Under the pieces are notes generated by a model. The model searched no databases. It saw only the letters and a list, made by a program, of their open reading frames with translations, and had not been told where the DNA came from. Positions 45,095 to 55,993 of a stretch of 64,000 bases of DNA are shown piece after piece. The stretch is from Bombyx mori (lineage: Eukaryota > Arthropoda > Insecta > Lepidoptera > Bombycidae): contig NC_085118.1 of assembly GCF_030269925.1 (NCBI RefSeq), forward strand, positions 16,365,001 to 16,429,000, in the 5' to 3' direction. How positions within the stretch are numbered: position 1 is the stretch's first letter; each line of letters opens with the position of its first letter. The translations under genes were made by a program, and so were the position numbers.

Positions 45095-45105
45095 TGCATC
45101 AAGGA
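45095..45105. repeat. Target-site duplication, right copy, of the 4.3-kb LINE
   Basis: TGCATCAAGGA, identical to 40762-40772. Confidence 0.8.
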
Positions 45106-45202
45106 AGGGAAGAATTGTTATTTTAATGCCACAGAGGCTCCGATCGCATACCTCAAGAAAAAACATGCTTTCATTTTCTTGTATCAATGGACTTTAACGA
45201 TT

Positions 45203-45426
45203 GCTGGTGGTAGAACCTCTTGTGAGTCCGCGTAAGTGTGTGGTAGATACCACCACTCTGCCTATTTCTGGCGTGAAGGCCTGGCGTTTCGGCTTGAAGG
45301 GTGGGGCAACCGTTGTAACTATACTTGAGACCTTAGAACTAATAGCATTTACGTCGTAGATGTCTATGGGCTTCAGTAACCACTTAACACCACGTGGGCT
45401 GTGAGCTCGTCCACCCATGCAAGCAA
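45203..45426 (+). mobile_element. SINE-A, headless, with deletions
   Basis: GCTGGTGGTAGAACCTCTTG to CCACCCATGCAAGCAATTTT. The body lost CAGTAATG and part of the tail. No proper A-run. Confidence 0.85.
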
Positions 45427-45519
45427 TTTTTTGGAGTTTACTCCTTAAGAATCGATTTACATATATAGGCCCGGGGTATGAAAATTATGGGGACCAAAAT
45501 CGTACTAGAGAGTATAGCA

Positions 45520-45913
45520 TGTCACACGAAATGCGTTATGCGCCTGATTGGCTTCTGATTGGCGCGCGCACGCATCACCATGGTGATGCGTGCCGGCGGC
45601 GATGCGGCCAACGCGCGGCCGCGTTATCGCAGGTGACGCCGGGCTGCTGCGCCGGCAGTCCGCCACAAAGCCTCGTACTGATCGCGCGTTTCTCTCATTA
45701 TTGTATTTTCATATATTTGTTAGTCGTTTGTTTTGTGTCTCGTTAATTTGTTAATAATCTGTAGTGTATCGTGTTGTCGTAATATAGAACTATTTCTCGT
45801 ATTGTTTCGTTTAATTTACCGACATCGTTTTGCTTGTGGCCGGACGCCGTTCGGGTTCGATTCCTGAACGTATCAACTGTTAGTGGGTTGATACCCGAAT
45901 ATAACCCGCTACA
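45520..45913 (+). promoter_or_regulatory. CpG-rich island with perfect palindrome; possible promoter or solo LTR
   Basis: Two ATTGG (inverted CCAAT) boxes sit 11 bp apart at about 45547 and 45558. A 26-bp perfect palindrome centred on CCATGG follows (45568-45593), then GCGC-rich DNA and an AT-rich part. Near 45855 a GGGTTCGATTCCTG box-B-like motif occurs without a clear box A. The block could be read as TGTCACACG...GCTACA, as for an LTR, but the flanking 5 bp do not match, so I do not call it one. Confidence 0.3.
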
Positions 45914-47160
45914 AATCATTTATTAATAAAGCTTATTAAATATAAACAATTCCTTCTATCAGTGAATGGACAACTTATATATTAATTGTAAAAGTGAATT
46001 ATATAGACTTACTTAATTACCGCATCCACGTGTTCCGCAACTCCCGGATCATTCTCACTAGAATACGTAACTTCCATATTTTACTGTATTCAACTGACAC
46101 AAATTTATATTTATATCCAGTAAACTCCAGTCGTGCGTCGGAGCGGACACACACACTTTTTTTTTTAAAAGCTTAATGTAATTCAAGCTTTTCTCTGCCT
46201 CTCGTTCTCACCCTTCACTCAAATCGTTTAACTTGTAATGTGATAAGATGTAATGAAAACGCCTCGTCAAGTGTGAAAATTCTCTCAGCATATGAGTCCG
46301 GACACACGATTGATAGCAGACATTATCATCAATTTCAATAAAGAAACAGATGATGTTGTTTAATCCGCGGAAGGCTTGTCAATGACTTTAGAACATTTTT
46401 AAAACATTGTATAATAGGTGGATGTCAACAAAATTACGGAAAATAACAGAGAAACATGAAAGACACATGAAATTTGTATTCACGAGCCATACTGTATTCA
46501 ACCCAGTATTTTAGATAGCGAACAGAAAATAATGTTATTAAAACAAAGTGAAACGAATTTTAAGACAATAGGTATTATTAATAACGTATACATTTTTAGT
46601 ATTCTATAAAGTTTTCAACTTAACAAAAGAAGCTTCAGAGCTTGGTGAGCTTAAAATTAAAGCTAGTAAATTCAACATTCATCATAATAGGTCTTGAATA
46701 CGTATAAATTCATTTTCTCAAATAATTTATATCCGGCGTAGCACATCTGCTACACTGCTACGCTACAGGTACGTTGCTACGTAACATGTGCTACGTCGTT
46801 CAATGCGCGTTTTAATACAAGAATATTGTAATATAAATAAATTAAAGTAATAATAAAGATTCTGTTTCAATTTGCTCAAACTTATTAGAACATATCGCGT
46901 TTGAGGTTGTACTGGAGACAATATGTAATTTAAGTTTAAGGAAAGTTAGCTTTCATTAACGTTATTTTTTTCCGAATTAACGATTTAGCACGTCGTTTCT
47001 TTGTTTTTACATGTTAGTGTAGTAATAATAGTGGTAGTTTGATATATGATTATAAAATTAAAAAAAACTTTATTTTTACAGAGACATGAAGTCTCATTTA
47101 AAATTATAACAATAAGTACAATTAGATGTTTATACATCTTATATGTATATGTTATTTATA
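45914..47160. other. Unannotated AT-rich stretch with GCTACG-rich patch
   Basis: At 46738-46800 the words GCTAC/GTAGC recur at least six times in both orientations (CACTGCTACGCTACAGGTAC; TTGCTACGTAACATGTGCTA). Otherwise nothing recognisable. Confidence 0.4.
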
Positions 47161-47164
47161 TTTA

Positions 47165-47281
47165 TATAGTTTTGGGTCAGGACATTAACATACGCTACCC
47201 TTTATCCTACATCTCATTCCCACGGGAGACTACACTGACACTTTTCTTGACCAAACAGGCGAAGCCGCGGGTAGCATCTAG
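47165..47281 (+). mobile_element. Helitron-like 3' end
   Basis: GGCGAAGCCGCGGGTAGCAT then CTAG before T (47282). The hairpin-forming GCGAAGCCGCGGG end is common in lepidopteran Helitrons. The 5' boundary is not recognisable. Confidence 0.5.
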
Positions 47282-47644
47282 TTGTATACAAATATAAAAT
47301 AAATAAGAGAAACATTTTTCGATACGCTTCACAACCACAGGTCTGTTAACAAGCTCTCTGAGAAATTATTTGAGATGATCGCGTCCTTTCCTTTTACCAT
47401 CATACTGCTCACTACCGGAGCAGAACGCATTCATAATAATTGGAAACAATGTGCCCTTCCATAGTTCGTTTCTTGAGACCGGTTTTTACTATATAATGCA
47501 CTGTAAATTGCTCTAACACTTAATATAATGTGTATGACTCACAGAATAGCTAAAAGCAATCGACGAATATATTTCTGAGAACAAATAAAAATATTACTCA
47601 AAAGCCTTTAAAGAGGAACGTGATTCAATTTGAATAATTCGGAA

Positions 47645-47778
47645 AATGTAGCGATACAAGGGTGCAACTCCGAGATAGTGGTTAGGCTGATTTCTTGGCA
47701 ACGAGCCCTCAATAAACGCTCGTACGACTGCACAGGGTGCTATTCCGACTTGTAGACGGAAATTTATTTATTTATTTT
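47645..47778 (+). mobile_element. Possible LINE 3' UTR with (ATTT)n tail
   Basis: GCGATACAAGGGTGCAACTC through GGTGCTATTCCGACTTGTAG to ATTTATTTATTTATTTTT. The (ATTT)n end suggests a CR1/Jockey-type LINE tail. No coding motif was seen. Confidence 0.35.
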
Positions 47779-47924
47779 TGTATTTTTTTTAATTAATTTG
47801 CATTGTCACAATCGTGTCAGTAACTTAACAAATCTGCACGAGAAACTTTTTAACGTTACAATATGAAATTTACTAGTTATTTTGAAACATTCTTAATCGC
47901 ATATCTGCGACTGTTCTATTTTTT

Positions 47925-48215
47925 TTTCCTACCTAAGCTGATGGATAGCCTTGAGAGGCTATTTCAGCGTAGCCTTAACGAGTAGGTGAGCTCATGGGGC
48001 TCAAACTGGAGTGATGCTAACACTGACCCTAGCAAAAGCAATGCTTCGCAGAATCTACCACCGGATCGAAAACGCGACTCACGGAGAAGATCCGGCGAGA
48101 AACTCAGTGAGCTGTGTCTGTGGGTTAATTTACTCGTCGAGCCCTTCGTCGCATACGACGGATTCGATGAGGACGGTGACCGGTGCTTGTAGTGCCTAAA
48201 AGCAGCGTTAATGAT
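47925..48215 (-). mobile_element. Bm1-type SINE, near-complete
   Basis: On the minus strand: GGGCTCGACGAGTAAATTAA, GAGTTTCTCGCCGGATCTTC, GATCCGGTGGTAGATTCTGC, CCATGAGCTCACCTACTCG and the hairpin ATAGCCTCTCAAGGCTAT, then TAGGTAGG and an A-run (poly-T at about 47920). The name Bm1 is from memory of the silkworm SINE. Both open frames over it are shadows. Confidence 0.8.
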
Positions 48216-48965
48216 CGAAAGGCCCTGTAATGACGTGTTTTGGGCCACTGTCCTATTAACTACAGGACATCAATGTTCAAGATATTGACTAGATTGAACT
48301 AGATTACTAACTATTATACTTAACTATTATACTATTTAATAATAATAACGTAAAACGAACAGAATACTACCACAATCAAAAAATCCGTTCAAGTTTTTCA
48401 ACATAAGAAGAGATATGTAATACAAAATTTAGGTGAGAACTTCCAAGGGATGCGAGGCAACAAAAAGGGTTCCGACCACAAAAAGAGGTCAAGTTACGTT
48501 TAGTTTATGAGTTTGGGGGCTCAAAGGTTTGCAGTGAGATGCGAGATAATTTGGAGTGATTTATTTCAAGCGTAGAAGCCTTCAAAACATACGTTAGTCT
48601 GTCAAAGTATGAAATGTTTTGCACTTGATTTTAATTATCACAGACCAAAAAAAAATTGAGTCATCTATTATCAAAGGTTAAATGTTATTGATATGTCAAT
48701 ACAGATTGATTTGAATATAATCGTCTCCTTCAAAGAATACGGTTCAAAACCTGCATTAAATATACTACTACTTAACCTATTATTTATCTAAGATCTCGTT
48801 CAGAAGAGTTTTGTGACTGCCAATGGAATACAAAGTCAATAATTCGTTTCTCTGATTTACCAATAATTTTCCAAAAGTCACATTGCCGGCTTTGATAATA
48901 GTAGACTCAATTTATAAATATGTCGGACACGGTCATTAGTTTGGTAGCTAAACAAAGTCGGAGAC
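48216..48965. other. Mostly unannotated; short shared module at 48.92-48.96 kb
   Basis: ACGGTCATTAGTTTGGTAGC (about 48930) recurs as ACGGTCATTACTTTGGTACC near 52630, both after an AAATAT/ATTATATATG context. This hints at another repeat family, whose limits I cannot set. Confidence 0.4.
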
Positions 48966-48969
48966 GCCC

Positions 48970-49140
48970 TGAGTTTCTCGCCGGGTCTTCTCAGTGGGTC
49001 GCGTTTCGTATCCGGTGGTAGACTCTGTGAAGCGCTGCTCTCGTTAGGGTCAGTGTTAACATCACTCCGGTTTGGGCCCCGTGAGCTCACCTACTAGTTA
49101 AGGAAACGCTGAAAAACCAGCTTAGAAAAAAAAAAAAAAA
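48970..49140 (+). mobile_element. Bm1-type SINE, 5'-truncated
   Basis: GAGTTTCTCGCCGGGTCTTC through GAGCTCACCTACTAGTTAAG and GGAAACGCTGAAAAACCAGC to a 16-nt A-run. Confidence 0.82.
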
Positions 49141-50033
49141 GCTCTGTGCGTATTTTAAGCGTATGCGTCTTGGTGTACGGATCACTGTCTTTCGACAGTC
49201 AGTACTGCACAGTATTAGATGTGGAACGTTGTCTTTGACGATTAGTACTGTCCCTATTACGGTGGGTGCACGGAACTCTGTCCGTGACAGATAGTACTGC
49301 CCTATGCGACCGTTATCATTCACGATTGTCATTTAATTAGCTCAGTCTCCATTTTTATAGTTCATTTAAATTACTGGGTTACGATCAGTGGTTATCTAAT
49401 AGTAATAAATTCCTATGTGCTATATCTCGGTTACATTCCTGATGTCTAAGTCTTAATCCGACAAATTTATATATTTAATGTAATATTATTATACACATAT
49501 TTATATGATATATTATATAAGTTATATTATATTATATATATTATATTATATAATATAACTTTTTTTTTATATTATTACTATATTTTTAATAAGGCACAAA
49601 TAAGAGGCTGACAGGACGATGACCGACCTTCATTACACTGGCTATTAAGTTATATATTATAGGTAATGGTTGCTTAACTCGGTCTAATATATTATTATTG
49701 GTTTATTACAAGGCTTTTACAGTAATAATATATGACTACGAGGCGTTTTAAAGAGCAGTAAATTAAATTTTCTGCTATTCAATTTTTATATATGAGCCGA
49801 AAGTGAATATGACCTTCAGAATTGTATCAGACTTCAACTTAACGTCTCAAGGTGGATGGTGTCATACACATTTTGGAAAGAGCCTCGTTCCAGAGTTAGT
49901 ATGTCGCCACGTATGGTTTAGGTTAGTATGTTTTGGGAAGTACTGATAAACCCTGTTTCAGTATCGAAGAGGACAAGAGTAATAATAAGTTCAACATCTC
50001 AAACAAGTCCCCTTCTAAGTAATTAGCTTTGTA
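49141..50033. other. Unannotated; AT palindromic microsatellite at 49495-49562
   Basis: TATATTATATTATAT-type sequence at about 49495-49562 can fold on itself. Direct words with ACGGA and ACTGT (ACTGTCTTTCGACAGTCAGT; CTCTGTCCGTGACAGATAGT) recur at 49.19-49.29 kb. No gene was seen. Confidence 0.4.
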
Positions 50034-50155
50034 GGTGTAACTATACTGAAACCTTAGAACTCATATTTCAAGGTGGATAGCGGCTTTTACGTTGTAGATG
50101 TGTATGGGCTCCAGTAACCACTTAACACCAGGTGGGCTGTGAGCTTGTCGATGTG
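50034..50155 (+). mobile_element. 5'-truncated SINE-A tail
   Basis: GTGTAACTATACTGAAACCT to GGTGGGCTGTGAGCTTGTCG. It lacks the A-run. Confidence 0.75.
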
Positions 50156-50429
50156 ATAGAGCAGTACACGTTCAAGATTGACAATTCTATAGGTTAAATT
50201 AAAAGAATTTAGTAACATGTGACACTATGAAGAGATTTAAGGTCGGATCGAAATAAAAAGGGGACATAAATATTTAGTTCCTTTAAAATATGGCTTAATG
50301 TGATTCAGATAAGATTCCAGTCGCGAAAAGTGGAATAGAAGTTATTTCAATGCAATCAAGACTGTGATGCTAGGTATATTGATAGGTACCACCTCAAGTT
50401 CTCCGTCATCGCCCTAGACACGTCCTTAG

Positions 50430-50800
50430 GGATCCATCAGATCCAATAACCCTTGCATTAAATATTAGACGCCTTCAGCTCTGACACTAGGAGCAGGCTT
50501 AGGGACCCCGGTAACCGTACTCGCCGAACTCAGCAAAAAGTTCGACGTGCAACCTAACCTAAACATCAGCCCGCTGAGTTTCTCGCCGGATCTTCTCAGC
50601 GGGCCGCGATTCCGATTCGGTAGTAGATTAATTCGCGAAGCAGCTGCTTTTGAGTTGTTAGGTTTGCTTTGGAGGCGCTCGAGCAGCTGTTAGCAAATCC
50701 CACCATTCCCACCCCTCTTGGCTGAGCCTTTGCTTGCCCACCTGCCCTGATGAAACTGGAAAGGCCTCCGGGCCACCAGGAATCCCTCAATCACACAAAA
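50430..50800 (+). mobile_element. Bm1-core composite SINE (alternate tail)
   Basis: Plus-strand counterpart of 7312-7670: GGACCCCGGTAACCGTACTC, GTTTCTCGCCGGATCTTCTC, TTGGCTGAGCCTTTGCTTGC and AAAGGCCTCCGGGCCACCAG, ending CCTCAATCAC. Confidence 0.72.
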
Positions 50801-51311
50801 AACCACCTCCAGTCTTGTTTAATTCGTTCACGTAACGGCATACGTTCGGAGAATGAGGTTGATACATTATATGTATATCTCAAGCTAGGGTGGGGCATTC
50901 TCGTTGTGTTGCTTTTGGGCGACAGTAGTACCGGAGTAGCAGTGAAGTCTTCTATCTATGCACCTAAAGAAATCGGAGTCAAGATCACGAGCAAATCACA
51001 CACGTTATACCTCAACACCACGAATTAATGTGCCGCGAAGTCCAGGTCAGGGTGAGCTTAATAGCGATAGTTCGTTTGGGAACAATCTTAAGATCCCGGG
51101 ATAAGGCGGTTTCGAGTTTTAATTAATTACCCGTCTGCCGTCCCTGGGTAATCCGAGCCTGCGTTATCTGATGAGTTTGTGGGCCGTTATTAGATATTAT
51201 GGATTATGTTCATAGCACCATTAAATATTTAACTATAAATCAGGTAGAATTAAAAACGTTTCCTTTTGATATTAAAATATTATTATTTTTGTAAAGTATT
51301 CATTATTAATT
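50801..51311. other. Unannotated stretch
   Basis: A 92-codon frame at 50.75-51.03 kb starts inside the repeat and shows no motif. Nothing supported. Confidence 0.35.
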
Positions 51312-51595
51312 TTACTGATGGTAGGACCTCTTGTGGGTCCGCTCGGGAAGATACCACCGCCCCGCCTATTTCTACCGTGAAGCAGCCAAACCGTCAAACC
51401 GTCAAAGCCGTCAAACCGAAACGCATTCGTTTCGGTTTGAAGGGTGGAGCAGCCGTTGTAACTATACTGAGACCTTAAAACTTATATCTCAAGTAAAGTT
51501 GTAGGTTTACGTTGTAGATGTCTATGGGCTCTAGTAACCACTTAAGACCAGGTGAGCTGTGAGCTCGTCCACCAATCTAGAAATAAATAAAAATT
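51312..51595 (+). mobile_element. SINE-A with internal inverted insertion
   Basis: Normal 5' body to CGTGAAGCAG, then a CAAACCGTCAAACCGTCAAA run and a perfect 13-bp hairpin (51411-51423 / 51428-51440, CATT loop) made of the body's own TTTCGGTTTGA and its complement. The rest of the body and tail follow. Confidence 0.85.
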
Positions 51596-52615
51596 TTGGT
51601 AAATGTTGTTTTGGAATGAAATTCTGTTAAGTTGGTAGCATCTTAACATTCTTTGATGTTTGTTTCAAATGAAAATAAGCCCTTGGTGTTAATTCTCTTT
51701 GAAAGGTGAGATAGCTCTCTGTAATTGAGATTACGATCTCATGTATCTAAATTACAGCATCCACTCCATATGGACAAATACGATCAACTATTTTATAAAA
51801 AAAACTCTTGAAACATACGCAAGCAAATTCTCAAGTTCAATGGAACATCTGGAATTGGTAAAAACAAAGTTATAAGATTACATTGAATACATCACAAGCG
51901 CCGGTTAAAATATCGAAATGGCTTGATGGGTGGATGCGCTAAGTCGAAATGTCTATAGTCTACCCCGATGACCAAATATAGGTAGTCTAGATATTTCTGT
52001 TAGCCCAAGTTAATAAAGAAACGGGAGAAAAAAGGTCATTCACCACATCAACGTAATTACTTACGTGTAGTCGATGTGCGATATGGCAACACGACTCCGT
52101 TCTTGCATTTTTAATTACTTTTTTTTCTAGTAAGTAATCATTGTATGTAGATTATGAATGCGCTCAAACATGGAGTATAGAACCAATTTTTTTTCTTTTG
52201 GATGTGGTATTTTCAACGCATAAATTACAAATAAAAATTATGACAGTAATATATTCTTAATGTTCCAGTGGATAAACGAATTTCTCTTCATCTATTATTA
52301 AAAGGAACCTATAAAAATCACGTTTCAATTTTATTGTAGAATAACTGGCCTCACCCTTCAAAGTTGTATGGCCAAAACAAGCAAGCGAATTCAGAATACG
52401 TCTTACAATCAGTGTTACTAATTTCAATACTATTTCCACACACCCTAACATATATAATGTAAACTCTACGCGGGCGTGGAATGAAAGTCACCAACTAATT
52501 TGTGGATCCACGCACTATGAACTTATTAATAATATCGCGCAAGTATTTCATGCCTATCTCAGCAAAATAGATATCGTTCTCGATTTGTGTTTAAGAATTA
52601 AATAACATAAATTAT
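51596..52615. other. Unannotated AT-rich stretch
   Basis: No recurring repeat or supported gene was seen. Confidence 0.4.
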
Positions 52616-52837
52616 ATATGCCGGAGACGGTCATTACTTTGGTACCAAACGAAACGCTGCACGATTCCCGAGAGATGGCAGCACGATTGCGGTATCGTTG
52701 GAGCTCGGCTAACTTCGTGCTACGACAGAGCCAAGCCTATGAAGGCGCATAGACGCCATCACACTTACCAACCAGCCTTTTGGAAGAGCGCTGAGAAATA
52801 TCATTCGTTTTCGTTTGCTAACGTCAAGAGAAGATTT

Positions 52838-53284
52838 TGAAGCCCTCGTGGCCTCAAGGATAAGACGTCCGGTGCATTCGTATCTAGCTAGCGATACAAC
52901 GGTGTTCGAATCCCGCAGGCCGGTACCAATTTTTCTAATGAAATACGTACTTAACAAATATTCACGATTGACTTCCATGGTGAAGGAATAACATCGTGTA
53001 ATAAAAATCAAACCCGAAAAAATTATAATTTGCGTAATTACTGGTGGTAGGACCTCTTGTGAGTCCGCTCGGGTAGGTACCACCACTCTACCTATTTCAG
53101 CCGTGAAGCAGTAATGCGTTTCGGCTTGAAGGGCGGGGCAGCCGTTGTAACTATACTGAGACCTTAGAACTTATACCTCAAGGTGAGTGCCGCTTTTACG
53201 TTGTAGATGTCTATCGGCTTCAGAAACCACTTAACGCCAGGTGGGCTGTGAGCTCGTCCGCCCGCCTAAGCAATAAAAAAAAAG
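52838..53284 (+). mobile_element. SINE-A, full-length with tRNA head
   Basis: Head CCTCGTGGCCTCAAGGATAA (box A) and ACGGTGTTCGAATCCCGCAG (box B), unique region, body and tail to CCCGCCTAAGCAATAAAAAA. With 20990-21411 it defines the family consensus. The 125-codon minus-strand frame is a shadow. Confidence 0.92.
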
Positions 53285-53958
53285 GATTTTTGTAATTTGT
53301 ATTTTGTACATTGTTAAATTTTTTGATTATTTAATTGTACTTTAAGGTCCAACCCAGCTACAGTAATTAATTTTAGTAGATCGTTTTCTTTTCGTGTTCA
53401 TGGCTCGTCTGTAGCGACTTGTCTCAATAAAATCGTACTCGCTTCCACGGTGCCTGCATAGAGCAAACATGCCATATCGCACTTTATACAATCTTGAATA
53501 AAAACTATGCGGTCTAATTAAACGTTCTTTGTACATGAAAATAGGTTTACGACTAGAAATAGCAAATATAATTTCTTTGATTTCTTGAAATAAAGCATTC
53601 GTTTTTATGAAATGTTAAGAAAAAAAATAATTATGAGCCGACTTAATGGAAATGTTAAATTATTTAGAACTTTTATTCAAATGAAGACTCTGTAAACAGA
53701 CAAATTTGTTGAAAAGGGGCAATCGTAGCCCATAGATATTGCCACAGGAATCCAAACAAACCTTAAAAAATGAAATTAAACACTTAATTGCTTAGTATAA
53801 TGACTGTCCCACCTTTCAGACCGGCCTATTTATCGCCAGAAATGCAAGACGGTTGTGCTCATGTAAGCTCACATTATTAGACGCAAAGAAAGTAAGCAAA
53901 CAAATGTCGATAAAGAAAGAGATTATAAAAATAGATTATAAATACCAATTTCAAAGAA
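53285..53958. other. Unannotated stretch
   Basis: Nothing supported. A weak SINE-A-like word (CCCACCTTTCAGACCGG) at about 53.81 kb. Confidence 0.35.
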
Positions 53959-54394
53959 CTAGTAATACCCCAGTAGTCGAAATTCGACTATAATGAATTG
54001 AAATTATAAATTTGTACACTATTATGATTCTATTTTCAAAGACTATTATACTTCTATAATCATGGACTTCGCCAAAAATACACCATAGACAAATATTAAT
54101 AAAGAAACAATATTTAATCTATTCTCAATTTAACCACAGACTATAAGCAATAAGAAAAGTTTGACATTAAACAAATAGTATGGATGCGTGTGTGTGTGTG
54201 TGTGTGTGTCAAATACATAGTGGTAGTGTATTTTATTGATTTAATGTATTTTTTATGCATAATTTAAAAAACTATTATCATTCTGCACTCCTTTTCTATA
54301 TTCTCTATGAGTGTGGGAAATTTCATACTCCTCCGTCCGCGCAATTTCCGTAAAAAGGGGTACATAGTTTTTGCTTCACGTATTAATATATAGA
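53959..54394 (-). mobile_element. Non-autonomous Helitron with 3' hairpin and (GT)n
   Basis: Inverted relative of 29500-29922. Left border A|CTAG. The hairpin TAGTCGAA/TTCGACTA at 53974-53990 is 11 nt from CTAG, the same distance as in its partner. Right border TATAGA|T. An internal (GT)n run at 54188-54210 stands where the partner has a CATGCATGCATA segment. Confidence 0.88.
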
Positions 54395-54402
54395 TAATCG
54401 AT

Positions 54403-54513
54403 TTTTTTCTATTGCCCTTATAGGCAGACGAGCATACGGCCCACCTGATGGTGAGTGGTTACCGTCGCCCATGGACTTCAGCAATGCCAGAGGCAGAGCC
54501 AAGTCGCTGCCTA
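54403..54513 (-). mobile_element. LINE-B 3' end
   Basis: TTTTTTTCTATTGCCCTTAT at the left, GAGCCAAGTCGCTGCCTAC at the right. It follows the Helitron by 8 bp. Confidence 0.85.
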
Positions 54514-55136
54514 CAAATGCTACTATTGTCAATAAGTAGTTTACGCTAAAACACCACCGCCCAAGCTCAGTCTCCGAATAGTTATCATAGAGAAAATTTC
54601 ACAGTCCAGTCTTTGACTCTGATTAAAAATTCATGAAAAATTGAAATTTCCCCGATCGCACGCGGCCGGAGAGCGTTGAAGCGGACCCTTTTGTTCGCCT
54701 TCACAACTGTGCAAAATGTTTTATACCCTGAAAATATACTTTCATATTTTCGAAAGCTGTAAATTCGTCCAATTTAACAAACAAAAAAAAAAGCTGCTGA
54801 CGGGTGAACTTGTGTGATGCTGTTATTTTACGTCTTTTATTCCAGAGAAAAAAGTTATATTTCTAACGTTCAAGGAATGTTAAATACAGTTTTCCACCGG
54901 GAGACCACTATTGTATTGCATTAAGATGATTAAGATAAGCGTGGTTTGTAATAAATTACCGAAAAGACAGGGAGAAGCAAACAGTGACTTTTGTTCTTGA
55001 CCATTCCTAGATCTTGCTAGAAATTCTTTCAATTTGCTAGAAGAACATGTCTGACTTAAGTTCGGTGACGTATTTTTATAGGAAAATAAATTCATGAGAA
55101 TGCGGAATAATGCAAATCGCCACAACACACGATCTA
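54514..55136. other. Unannotated stretch
   Basis: No supported gene. An 82-codon minus frame has no motif. Confidence 0.4.
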
Positions 55137-55252
55137 GTTTTTTTTTATTACCCTGGTAGGCAGACGAGCATACGGCCCACCTGATGGTGAGTGGTTACCA
55201 TCGCCCATGGACTTCAGCAATGCCCGAGGCAGAGCCAGGCCGCTGCCTACAG
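55137..55252 (-). mobile_element. LINE-B 3' end
   Basis: TTTTTTTTTATTACCCTGGT at the left, AGAGCCAGGCCGCTGCCTAC at the right. Confidence 0.85.
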
Positions 55253-55281
55253 CCTAGTCTATTATTTTGTATTTAACTTTT

Positions 55282-55372
55282 ACAGACAAACGATATAGTA
55301 CATGTGATTGTGAGTAGCTACCACCGTGGACATCAGAAATACCAGAGACTTAACCAAGCTGCTGCCTACCTC
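55282..55372 (-). mobile_element. Decayed LINE-B 3' end
   Basis: GACAAACGATATAGTACATG, GTGGACATCAGAAATACCAG and CCAAGCTGCTGCCTACC keep the tail order, adjacent to the better copy at 55137. Confidence 0.6.
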
Positions 55373-55990
55373 CTTCTCCTACCTCCTTTGAAAAAAGACA
55401 TGTCGAAATGAAACTTTCCTTCGTATTAATTCCACTGAAGTATGAAACTCTATCTTATACCTTTAAATTTAGTATACAGGGGATTTCGGGGGCAATAAAT
55501 CGATCTAGCTACGATTTATTTTCAGAAAATGTTGTTTTATTCGTGTTTTCACTTTATGACCCTTCCTGACATCTATTAGCGAATAATAATATTATTTTTC
55601 TTAATTGAGGGCAACTAACCGCTTCAAGGACACAACAAGATGGCGTTATAAAAAAAACCGGTCATCATCTAGTGATTAATTCACTAAGCAGACTTTATTA
55701 CTCTATGCATTAGTTGTACCCTCAAACAAGTATAATGACAATGTCAAAAGCTCGCCAACATTAGTCGAGAACAGATTTGTACCTGTCACTAGGGGAACAA
55801 ACAGCTCACGTCATAAATCTTCACTTTAAATTAAGTTTGATGTCTTCATTACAGCCTTCGAGTGTTACAAAGTGAACTCGTTTTGAATTATGATGTTAAT
55901 TATTTCAGTATATCTTCAAGCAAAATTCTTAAGAAGCTTATTTCCCTTGATATCTCAACGGTTCGTATGAAGACATGTGTGACCTGAAAA
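55373..55990. other. Unannotated stretch
   Basis: Nothing supported. Confidence 0.4.
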
Positions 55991-55993
55991 TTT

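Noticed and set aside
45095..45187. ATG at 45187 as the true start of the LINE ORF1
   Set aside because: The target-site duplication ends at 45095, so the first 31 codons are host DNA read by chance.
45520..45913. Solo LTR (TGT...ACA ends)
   Set aside because: The flanking five bases (TAGCA and AATCA) are not a duplication, and no primer-binding site or second LTR was found.
52838..52925. tRNA gene-like sequence (also at 20.99, 31.3 and 62.4 kb)
   Set aside because: It is the repeated head of SINE-A, with disrupted stems and the same body following each time.
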